Below are positions 6,820 to 13,022 of a stretch of 14,375 nt of DNA, in pieces. This DNA is from Propionibacteriaceae bacterium (GTDB taxonomy: Bacteria; Actinomycetota; Actinomycetes; Propionibacteriales; Propionibacteriaceae), in contig JAGXHS010000072.1 in NCBI GenBank assembly GCA_024636075.1, positions 1 through 14,375 on the forward strand, read 5' to 3'. Every line of letters begins with the position of its first letter. Position 1 is the stretch's first letter. A program made the translations under genes and the position numbers. The notes below the pieces were generated by a model. The model was not told where the DNA came from. It ran no database searches and was given only the letters and a program-made list of their open reading frames with translations.

Positions 6820-8622
6820 ATGTCGACTGAAGTCACTCTCCCGGCACTCGGCGAAAGCGTCACCGAAGGCACCGTTTCACGCTGGCTGAAAGAGGTCGGC
6901 GAATCTGTTGAGGTCGATGAGCCGTTACTCGAGGTCTCCACCGACAAGGTGGACACCGAGATCCCCTCCCCAGTGGCAGGCGTCCTGCTCGAGATCAAGG
7001 TCGAAGAAGACGGCGTCGCGGAGGTGGGGGCTGTCCTGGCCATCGTCGGTGACGCCGACGAGTCCGACGACAGCGATTCTGATGACGAGTCCGAGGAGAG
7101 TTCCACCGAGGAACCGGCCGACGAGGATTCAGGCACCGAAGACGACTCAGCCGATGACCAGGCTGAGGAGAAGACAGAATCCAAGCCCCCGAAGCCGTCC
7201 GGTGGTTCCGGCTCGGGCACTGAGGTGAAGTTGCCCCAGCTGGGTGAATCAGTCACTGAGGGCACCGTCTCACGGTGGCTGAAGGAGGTCGGCGAATCCG
7301 TCGACGAGGACGAGCCCCTGCTGGAGGTCTCCACCGACAAGGTCGACACCGAAGTTCCTTCCCCGGTGAGCGGCACCCTGCTGGAGATCAAGGTCGACGA
7401 GGACGAGGTGGCTCAGGTCGGCCAGGTGCTCGCCATCGTCGGTGATGCCGACAGCGGTGACGCCGAAGCTGAGGCCGATGAGTCCCCGGACGTGACCGAC
7501 TCCGCGGCCGAGGAGCCCGCTGACGAAGAGGCACCTCAAAAGAAGCCACAGGAGAAGCCCCAGGAGAAGAAGGCCGCGGCCGGATCCGATGACGGTGACA
7601 CGGGTGCTCCGGGAACCACCGCGCGACGCGCGGAAGCTCCCGAGGACTCGGTCTACGTGACCCCGCTGGTGCGCAAGCTGGCGAAGGAACACGACGTCGA
7701 ACTGTCTTCGCTCAAGGGCACGGGCGTCGGTGGTCGGATTCGCAAGCAGGACGTGCTGGCCGCAGCCGATGAGCAGAAGAAGGCGGCGGAACGGGCCGAG
7801 TCGACGAAGGCTGCAGACGAAGCTGCGGCGAAGAAGCCCGCCGAGAAACCGAGGGAGTCCGCGGCCAAGACTGCGGCATCGGCCGGAAAGGACGACAGTC
7901 TGCGGGGAACCACCCAGAAGGTCACCCGGCTGCGGGCCATCATTGCCCAGCGAATGGTCGAGTCCCTGCAGACATCGGCCCAGCTGACCGCCACGGTGGA
8001 GGTGGACCTGACACCGATTTCGCGGTTGCGGGCGAAGGCGAAGGACGACTTCAAGAAGCGCGAGGGCGCGAGCCTCTCCTACCTGCCCTTCATCACCAAG
8101 GCTGTCGTGGAAGCGCTGAAGCAGTTCCCGAAGGTCAACGCCAGTTTGGACGTCGAGGCCGGCACCATCACCTACGCCGACGCCGAGCACATCGGCATCG
8201 CGGTGGACACCGAGAAGGGTCTGCTGGTTCCGGTCATCAAGGATGCCGGCGACCTCAACCTGGCTGGCATCGCCAAGAAGATCGCCGATCTTGCAGTCCG
8301 CACCCGGGCCAGCAAGGTCGGGCCGGACGAGCTGAGTGGTGGCACCTTCACCATCACCAACTACGGTTCGGCTGGCACCTTGTTCGACACGCCCATCGTG
8401 AATCTGCCGCAGGTAGCCATTATGGGTACCGGCGCACTGGTCAAGCGCGCGGTCGTGCTGACCGATGCGGATGGCAACGACTCGATCGCGATCCGCGACA
8501 TGATGTTCCTGTCGATGAGCTACGACCATCGTCTGGTCGATGGTGCCGATGCCGCACGATTCCTGAGCGTGGTGAAGAAGCGCCTTGAAGATGGCGACTT
8601 CGCCGGGGAAATCGGCCTCTGA
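6820..8622 (+). CDS. sucB: Dihydrolipoamide acyltransferase E2 with two lipoyl domains
   Basis: This is the core acyltransferase of a 2-oxoacid dehydrogenase complex. The 600 residues contain: lipoyl domain 1 (about 3-80, lipoyl lysine K43 in STDKVDT), a Ser/Asp/Glu linker, lipoyl domain 2 (134-211, K174), an acidic then Lys/Pro linker, the E1/E3-binding domain (about 278-316, VYVTPLVRKLAKEH to GGRIRKQDVL), an Ala/Lys linker, and the catalytic domain (about 365-600). The catalytic domain has the active-site motif DHRLVDGAD with H570 and D574. Actinobacterial genes of this type are often named sucB. In Mycobacterium the equivalent (DlaT) works in pyruvate dehydrogenase, because the oxoglutarate complex uses a fused E1-E2, so the substrate here is uncertain. 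The ATG has GAAGGAG about 13 bases upstream. It lies downstream of lpdA, and a strong hairpin follows. Confidence 0.95.
   Translation: MSTEVTLPALGESVTEGTVSRWLKEVGESVEVDEPLLEVSTDKVDTEIPSPVAGVLLEIKVEEDGVAEVGAVLAIVGDADESDDSDSDDESEESSTEEPADEDSGTEDDSADDQAEEKTESKPPKPSGGSGSGTEVKLPQLGESVTEGTVSRWLKEVGESVDEDEPLLEVSTDKVDTEVPSPVSGTLLEIKVDEDEVAQVGQVLAIVGDADSGDAEAEADESPDVTDSAAEEPADEEAPQKKPQEKPQEKKAAAGSDDGDTGAPGTTARRAEAPEDSVYVTPLVRKLAKEHDVELSSLKGTGVGGRIRKQDVLAAADEQKKAAERAESTKAADEAAAKKPAEKPRESAAKTAASAGKDDSLRGTTQKVTRLRAIIAQRMVESLQTSAQLTATVEVDLTPISRLRAKAKDDFKKREGASLSYLPFITKAVVEALKQFPKVNASLDVEAGTITYADAEHIGIAVDTEKGLLVPVIKDAGDLNLAGIAKKIADLAVRTRASKVGPDELSGGTFTITNYGSAGTLFDTPIVNLPQVAIMGTGALVKRAVVLTDADGNDSIAIRDMMFLSMSYDHRLVDGADAARFLSVVKKRLEDGDFAGEIGL
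6826..7059 (+). repeat. Internal lipoyl-domain repeat, copy 1
   Basis: These 78 codons (residues 3-80 of the E2 protein) align without gaps to copy 2 at 7219-7452. The two protein copies differ at 11 positions by my count, and the DNA is also closely similar (for example GGTCGGCGAATC in both). This indicates domain duplication maintained or homogenised within the gene. Confidence 0.85.
7219..7452 (+). repeat. Internal lipoyl-domain repeat, copy 2
   Basis: Second copy of the lipoyl domain (residues 134-211), starting TEVKLPQLGESV, with its lipoyl lysine at K174. The two copies are separated by a 53-residue acidic linker with no similarity to either. Confidence 0.85.
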
Positions 8623-8640
8623 TCGGCCATGACGACTGCG

Positions 8641-8677
8641 ATGTGCGGACCGGGACGTACTGTTCCGGTCCGCACAT
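8641..8677 (+). terminator. Strong hairpin after the E2 gene, likely terminator
   Basis: ATGTGCGGACCGG and CCGGTCCGCACAT form a perfect 13-bp stem around an 11-base centre (GACGTACTGTT), starting 18 bases after the E2 stop. One G-T and one A-T pair can extend it inward. It is followed by TCTCGTC rather than a T-run, as is common for actinobacterial terminators. It separates the lpdA-E2 block from the DUF4191 gene. Confidence 0.7.
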
Positions 8678-8692
8678 TCTCGTCAACCCGTC

Positions 8693-8698
8693 TATCAT
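8693..8698 (+). promoter_or_regulatory. Candidate -10 box (TATCAT) for DUF4191-ABC-F
   Basis: TATCAT matches the TANNNT pattern and lies 16 bases after the terminator hairpin and 68 bases before the DUF4191 ATG. A good -35 is not seen. The leader would be about 60 bases long and holds no clear structure. Confidence 0.4.
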
Positions 8699-8766
8699 GG
8701 GCGAACGAACCGATCACATCCACGCGTCCATCTGATCAGACCATCCCCGCACGGAGCGAGTAGAGC

Positions 8767-9525
8767 ATGGCAAGCAAGAAGGCCAAGGAACTGGCGGCCA
8801 AGCAGAAGGCCGAGGTGAAGGCCGCAAAGCTGCGCAAGAAGAATTCCACCAACCCTCGGGACTGGAGCCAGTGGCGCCAGATCAGGGAGACCTACCGGAT
8901 CACTGCCAAGGAGGATCCGAAACTGCCGCTGATTCTGGGGGCGGCGTTCTTCGTCCCGCTCATCATCGGTGTCGTGCTGGGTCTTTTCGTCCAGCCGCTC
9001 TGGTTCTACGTTTCGATGAGCCTCACGCTGGGTTTGATGCTCGCGATGTTGCTGTTCGTCAACCGGGCCAAGAGGGCCACCTTCAAACGGTACGAAGGCA
9101 AAGCCGGATCCGCCGAGGTGGCGCTCAGCATGCTGGGCAAGGCTTGGACCTCCAACCCGAGCATCAACGCGACCCGTCAGATGGACGTGATCCATCGCAC
9201 CGTCGGACCGGCTGGCATCGTGCTGGTGGGCGAGGGCGAATCGGGTCGGCTGAAGCAGCTGATCTCCAGCGAGGTGAAGCGCCACGAGCAGGTCGCCTAC
9301 GGCGTTCCTGTGACCACCATCCAGATGGGCAAGAACGCGGGCCAGGTGCCGCTCGACCACCTGGCCAACCACATCAAGAAGTTGCCGAAGGCCATCAACT
9401 CCACACAAATCCTCGACACCAACAAGCGGCTGAAGGCGATGGACAACATGCGTGCCCGCCTCAGCATGCCCAAAGGCCCGATGCCCACCTCCAAGGGCGC
9501 CCGCAAGGCGATGCGCGGCCGCTGA
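8767..9525 (+). CDS. DUF4191 family membrane protein
   Basis: The 252-residue product begins with a Lys/Ala-rich charged segment (MASKKAKELAAKQKAEVKAAKLRKK). A conserved QWRQIRETYRITAKEDPKLP stretch follows, then two membrane helices (about 53-75 and 79-98). The cytoplasmic domain contains VIHRTVGPAGIVLVGEG, GVPVTTIQMGKNAGQVPL and LPKAINSTQI, and the C-terminus is very basic. These match the actinobacterial DUF4191 family (Mycobacterium Rv2219 type), commonly found close to lipA and glnA, of unknown function. The ATG has a modest GGAG site about 9 bases upstream. An alternative frame is open across most of this gene, but the hydrophobic segments and conserved motifs fix the true frame. The ABC-F gene starts 2 bases after its stop. 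Confidence 0.9.
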   Translation: MASKKAKELAAKQKAEVKAAKLRKKNSTNPRDWSQWRQIRETYRITAKEDPKLPLILGAAFFVPLIIGVVLGLFVQPLWFYVSMSLTLGLMLAMLLFVNRAKRATFKRYEGKAGSAEVALSMLGKAWTSNPSINATRQMDVIHRTVGPAGIVLVGEGESGRLKQLISSEVKRHEQVAYGVPVTTIQMGKNAGQVPLDHLANHIKKLPKAINSTQILDTNKRLKAMDNMRARLSMPKGPMPTSKGARKAMRGR

Positions 9526-9527
9526 GG

Positions 9528-11321
9528 GTGGCCGCCTCCAACCTCGTCAACGCCGAGGCGCTCACCCACGGCTACGGAACCCGCATCCTGCTGGATCAGG
9601 TCAGCCTCGGCCTCGCAGCCGGTGACGTGATCGGTGTCGTCGGTCGCAACGGCGATGGCAAGACAACGCTGCTGAAGATCCTGACTGGTGAGGTGATCCC
9701 GGATTCCGGTCGCGTCACCCGTTCAGGGTCGGTGTCCATCGGGGTGTTGAGTCAGGCCGAGACCAGTCATCTTGACCGCACCGTGCGGCAATCCATCGTC
9801 GGTGATGATCCCGACCATGTCTGGGCCGCCGATTCTGCGAAGCGCACAGTGGTCCAACACCTGCTCAGCGACGTCGATTTGAACTCCAGCCTCGACCAGT
9901 TGAGTGGCGGTGAGCGGCGCCGGGCTGCGTTGGTCGCCCTGATGCTCTCACCGCACGACCTGTTGGTGCTGGACGAACCAACCAACCACCTCGACGTGGA
10001 AGCCGTCGACTGGTTGGCGCGGCATCTGCGCGAATTGCAGCAACGCGGCGTCGCGATGCTGGTGGTCAGCCACGATCGCTGGTTCCTGGATGCTGTCTGC
10101 AACCACGTCTGGGAGGTGCACGACGCCGAGGTGGATGCCTACGACGGTGGCTATGCAGCCTACGTGTTGGCCCGCGCCGAACGGGTTCGGCAAGCCGCAG
10201 CCACCGAATCGCGCCGCCGGAACCTGCTCCGCAAGGAGCTCGCCTGGCTGCGTCGTGGACCGCCAGCGCGGACCAGCAAACCCCAATTCCGTATCGATGC
10301 CGCCAATCGCCTCATCGCCGGCGAACCGCCTCCCCGCGACAAACTGCAGCTGGCGGCCTTCTCCTCCACCCGGCTCGGCAAGGATGTCTTCGACCTGACC
10401 CACGTGTCCTACCAGCTCCCTGACGGCCGTGCGCTGTTGAAGGATCTGAGCTGGTCGATCGGGCCGGGCGATCGGATCGGCCTGGTCGGTGTCAACGGAT
10501 CGGGCAAGACGACCCTGATGCGGTTGTTGCTGCAACAAGCCCCTCCGGATGCCGGTCGCATCAAGCAGGGACAAACCCTCCGGATCGGTCATCTGTCGCA
10601 GCACGTCAGCGAGCTGGACGGCACTGACACGGTGCTGGATTCGGTGAACCGGTTGAAGCGACAGACCCAACTGGCCACCGGCCGTGAGGCGAGCACCGGC
10701 AACCTGCTGGAGGACTTCGGCTTCACCGGTGACGGATTGACCACCAGGATCGGGTCGCTGTCCGGTGGCGAACGCCGTCGGCTGCAGTTGCTCCGGCTGC
10801 TGATGAGCGAGCCCAATGTGTTGCTGTTGGACGAACCGACCAACGATCTGGACATCGACACGCTGAACGTCATCGAGGACTACCTGGACACCTGGCCCGG
10901 CACTCTGATCGTGATCACCCACGACCGCTACTTCCTCGAACGGGTCTGCGACGTGACCTACGCGCTGCTCGGCGACGGATCGTGCGTGCTCCTGCCGGGC
11001 GGCATCGACGAGTACCTTGAGCGGCGTCGCAACAGGATCGTTGGCGACGCCAGCCCATCTGGGACAACCCAGCCCAGCACCGGATCGCCAGGTGAATCCG
11101 CCAGTACTGCAGCGGTTCGGCGACGGGCCGGCAAGGACATGGCTCGTCTGGAATCGCAACTGGCGAAGACCGAGGCCACCATCGCGAGGATCCATCGGCG
11201 GATGACCGAGTCAGCCGCAGACCATCTGGCGCTGTTGGAGCTGCAGACCGGTTTGGACGAGGCGCTGCAACGCCAGGCGGAACTGGAGAACGACTGGCTT
11301 GAGGCAGCCGAATCGGTCTGA
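9528..11321 (+). CDS. ABC-F family ATPase (Uup-like, ribosome-associated)
   Basis: Two ABC cassettes in one soluble protein of 597 residues, with no membrane domain, define the ABC-F family, whose members act on translating ribosomes. Cassette 1 has Walker A GRNGDGKTT (39-47), signature LSGGE (125-129) and Walker B with LDEPTNHLD (D149, E150). Cassette 2 has GVNGSGKTT (from 321), LSGGE (from 411) and LDEPTNDLD (D435, E436). A charged Arg-rich linker lies between them (about 215-290). The C-terminus (about 530-597) is a predicted coiled coil beginning KDMARLESQLAK, as in Uup, where it binds nucleic acid. The GTG at 9528 begins the normal VAASNLVNAEALTHGYG start and is 2 bases past the DUF4191 stop, suggesting translational coupling. 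The frame stays open upstream only as a shadow of DUF4191. Which subfamily it belongs to, and whether it gives antibiotic resistance, cannot be told here. Confidence 0.93.
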   Translation: MAASNLVNAEALTHGYGTRILLDQVSLGLAAGDVIGVVGRNGDGKTTLLKILTGEVIPDSGRVTRSGSVSIGVLSQAETSHLDRTVRQSIVGDDPDHVWAADSAKRTVVQHLLSDVDLNSSLDQLSGGERRRAALVALMLSPHDLLVLDEPTNHLDVEAVDWLARHLRELQQRGVAMLVVSHDRWFLDAVCNHVWEVHDAEVDAYDGGYAAYVLARAERVRQAAATESRRRNLLRKELAWLRRGPPARTSKPQFRIDAANRLIAGEPPPRDKLQLAAFSSTRLGKDVFDLTHVSYQLPDGRALLKDLSWSIGPGDRIGLVGVNGSGKTTLMRLLLQQAPPDAGRIKQGQTLRIGHLSQHVSELDGTDTVLDSVNRLKRQTQLATGREASTGNLLEDFGFTGDGLTTRIGSLSGGERRRLQLLRLLMSEPNVLLLDEPTNDLDIDTLNVIEDYLDTWPGTLIVITHDRYFLERVCDVTYALLGDGSCVLLPGGIDEYLERRRNRIVGDASPSGTTQPSTGSPGESASTAAVRRRAGKDMARLESQLAKTEATIARIHRRMTESAADHLALLELQTGLDEALQRQAELENDWLEAAESV

Positions 11322-11331
11322 TGGCGTCCTG

Positions 11332-12480
11332 TCAGACAGCCTGCTGTCCCGCGCGGTGTCGCGTTGCCGCCAGCTGATAGACCTCTGCCAATTCGGCGGC
11401 AATCGTTTCCGGGCGGAACCTGGCGGCTGCATCAGTCAGCTGCGACACTCGCCAGTCCCGGTCCAATGCCGTGCGGACGGATGACTCGAACTCGGGGCCG
11501 ATGTCATCCACTACCAGCCCGGTGTCTTGCGTCACAAGGGTCTCTGGACCACCGGATCGGGTGCACACCACCGGCAAACCCGCGGCCAGTGCCTCGATCA
11601 CCACCACACCGAAAGTCTCGACGCGGCTCGGCAGCACGAAGACGTCGGCCGCGGCCAGGTGGCGCACGACGTCGGGGCGTTCCAGGTGGCCGACGAGGCG
11701 GACCCGGTCGGCCACGCCCAGCCGGTCGATGGTGTGCTGCACAGCCAGCTGCTCCGGCCCGGTGCCGATGATCTCCAAGCTCACATCACCCATCTGAGCC
11801 ACCAGCTCGACCAGCTGGCGGTGTCGCTTCTCTGGTCGCAGGTGACCGATGGTGATCAACTGTCGTCCGCGCCTCCGTTCGCCGCGCACAGCGGCCGCGG
11901 GCGCAAAGTCGTCGACCTGGATCATGTTCGGCAGCACTTGCACCTCGCAGCCGGTGCGGCGCCGCAGCACCTGGGCCTGCGGTTCGCTCACCGCGAGCAC
12001 CACATCAGCCGCACGGTACGCGTGGCGCGCCATCCGCAGCAACCCGGCGGGTGGCTCCTCTGTGGTGTTCAGCTTCGTCCAGTGCTCGGTGATGACCACT
12101 GCGTAGTGCCCGCGCAGCGACGAGGTGGCAACGGCGTTGCCCCAGGGGGCGAAATGCGCGTGCACCACGTCGATCGGACCCAAGCCGGAGCTGATCTCCT
12201 GCCAGGCGCCACGCCATGCCGCCCGCAGCGCTGCGGTTTGCACTCTGGCCGGCATCTTGCCCAGCGGCCAATTCAGGTCGTACACGTCGACGCCGTCGCA
12301 GGAATGGTGCCGGACACCCCAGTCACGGTTGCGGTGCAACCCGCGGATGTCGAGGCTCGCGTAGCTCACCTGCAGCCCGGAGCGGGCCAGCGCCCGCGCC
12401 TGTTGCCATTCGAAAATCCCGTGGGTGGGCGTGTCGTCACCGGGCAGCCCGCGGGCCGCAATCACCACATGCATCGTCAT
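11332..12480 (-). CDS. Glycosyltransferase family 4 type (GT-B fold)
   Basis: The 382-residue product has a two-domain GT-B layout. The N-terminal acceptor domain includes THGIFEWQQARALARSG and DVVHAHFAPWGNAVA, and the C-terminal nucleotide-sugar domain begins ITIGHLRPEKRHRQLVE. The EX7E motif of retaining GT4 enzymes is at E288 and E296 (ETFGVVVIE), followed by GLPVVCTRSGGPETL. It should transfer a sugar from a nucleotide sugar to a lipid, polysaccharide or small-molecule acceptor on the cytoplasmic side; neither donor nor acceptor can be read from the sequence. It has no membrane segment. The start ATG at 12480 overlaps the RDD stop in ATGA; a second ATG two codons on is possible. The longer upstream frame is a shadow of the RDD gene. 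It converges on the ABC-F gene with a 10-base gap and no hairpin. Confidence 0.92.
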   Translation of the reverse strand: MTMHVVIAARGLPGDDTPTHGIFEWQQARALARSGLQVSYASLDIRGLHRNRDWGVRHHSCDGVDVYDLNWPLGKMPARVQTAALRAAWRGAWQEISSGLGPIDVVHAHFAPWGNAVATSSLRGHYAVVITEHWTKLNTTEEPPAGLLRMARHAYRAADVVLAVSEPQAQVLRRRTGCEVQVLPNMIQVDDFAPAAAVRGERRRGRQLITIGHLRPEKRHRQLVELVAQMGDVSLEIIGTGPEQLAVQHTIDRLGVADRVRLVGHLERPDVVRHLAAADVFVLPSRVETFGVVVIEALAAGLPVVCTRSGGPETLVTQDTGLVVDDIGPEFESSVRTALDRDWRVSQLTDAAARFRPETIAAELAEVYQLAATRHRAGQQAV

Positions 12481-12899
12481 CGCCTGTTCACCACCGCGGT
12501 GCCGAGGACCAGATCGTCCAGCCCGCGCCGTTCTGCGCCGATCACCACCGCCGGGATCACCAGACACTTCATCAGGGTGCGCAGCACCGCCTGCCACCAC
12601 ATCAAGGGCTCGCCGTCGAGCCGGATGACAGCGATCCGGGCAAGCAACTGGCCGAAGCTGCCTCCAGTGAAGGCTGTCAACACGCTGGCCTGCACGAAGA
12701 ACACCCCCATGATCATCCACGCCCGCCAGTCGCTCTCGCGCAGCACTCCAACACCGAACATCGCCACAGCGACCATCATCGAGGCCGCCCAATCCACGAT
12801 GAGCGCGGCGATCCTGGCTCGCCAACTGGCCAGCGAGCCGCGACCCGACGAAGGCAGTCCGACACTGGCCCCTGGATACTCGAACGGCGCACTGTTCAC
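12477..12899 (-). CDS. RDD family membrane protein
   Basis: The 140-residue product has an Arg-Ile-Ala...Asp-Trp first helix (RARIAALIVDWAASMMV), a second helix (WMIMGVFFVQASVLTAF), GGSFGQLLARIAVIRLDGEP, and a final segment ending ERRGLDDLVLGTAVV. These are RDD domain hallmarks. The family is of uncertain function, with some members linked to ion transport, and an RDD gene next to glnA is common in actinobacteria. The frame could start at a TTG at 12905, but that codon lies 1 base after a TAGGGT -10 box. The GTG at 12899 lies 7 bases after it, so a leaderless start there is favoured. The stop overlaps the glycosyltransferase start by 4 bases, so the two are made together. Confidence 0.85.
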   Translation of the reverse strand: MNSAPFEYPGASVGLPSSGRGSLASWRARIAALIVDWAASMMVAVAMFGVGVLRESDWRAWMIMGVFFVQASVLTAFTGGSFGQLLARIAVIRLDGEPLMWWQAVLRTLMKCLVIPAVVIGAERRGLDDLVLGTAVVNRR

Positions 12900-12906
12900 G
12901 TACAAG

Positions 12907-12935
12907 ACCCTACGACGAGATTCTCCGGCTGTAAC
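12907..12935 (-). promoter_or_regulatory. Candidate promoter of the RDD-glycosyltransferase operon
   Basis: On the minus strand GTTACA (12935-12930) and TAGGGT (12912-12907) are spaced by 17 bases. GTTACA shares 4 of 6 bases with TTGACA. The predicted transcript starts at the GTG of the RDD gene. The -35 contains the complement of the first GTAAC half-site of the glnA upstream array. Confidence 0.5.
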
Positions 12936-12968
12936 ATCGCAGTAACAAACCCGGAACCCCGAGGCAAT
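12931..12968 (+). promoter_or_regulatory. GlnR-type operator array upstream of glnA
   Basis: GTAAC (12931), GTAAC (12942), GGAAC (12953) and GCAAT (12964) start exactly 11 bases apart, each followed by a 6-base spacer. This is the spacing of the gTnAc-n6-GaAAc boxes bound by GlnR in Streptomyces and relatives. A further GTTAC lies at 12974, one base out of phase. The array covers about -60 to -23 of the predicted glnA start, including its -35 position. The fourth site is degenerate. No AmtR-type CTAT-n6-ATAG element is seen. GlnR itself is not in the window, so the regulator's identity is inferred. Confidence 0.6.
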
Positions 12969-12978
12969 CTCACGTTAC

Positions 12979-12984
12979 TAGCCT
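12979..12984 (+). promoter_or_regulatory. Candidate glnA -10 box (TAGCCT)
   Basis: TAGCCT lies 38 bases before the glnA ATG, in a 9-base stretch TAGCCTTGC shared with the gcvT promoter. The -35 position (ACCCCG) has no resemblance to TTGACA, as expected for an activator-dependent promoter. Confidence 0.5.
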
Positions 12985-13022
12985 TGCGGCCACCGATACG
13001 TTCCTGCAAATGGAGGAAATAC

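Noticed and set aside
7270..8529. 419-codon minus-strand frame opposite the E2 gene
   Set aside because: Its Arg/Leu/Gly-rich low-complexity product mirrors the E2 codons; no motif or ribosome binding site supports it.
8697..8735. 12-codon ORF (ATG at 8697) in the DUF4191 leader
   Set aside because: Its ATG overlaps the candidate -10 box and it has no ribosome binding site.
8871..9527. Long open frame upstream of the ABC-F start, giving an 816-residue fusion
   Set aside because: The upstream part is His/Arg/Gly-rich shadow translation of the DUF4191 gene, which has clear membrane helices and family motifs in its own frame.
12481..12825. N-terminal extension of the glycosyltransferase by 115 residues
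   Set aside because: It overlaps the RDD gene in another frame and has low-complexity shadow composition; the ATG at 12480 gives the normal GT-B start.
11527..12945. 472-codon plus-strand frame opposite the glycosyltransferase and RDD genes
   Set aside because: It is antisense to two recognisable genes and reads as His/Gln/Pro-rich shadow sequence.
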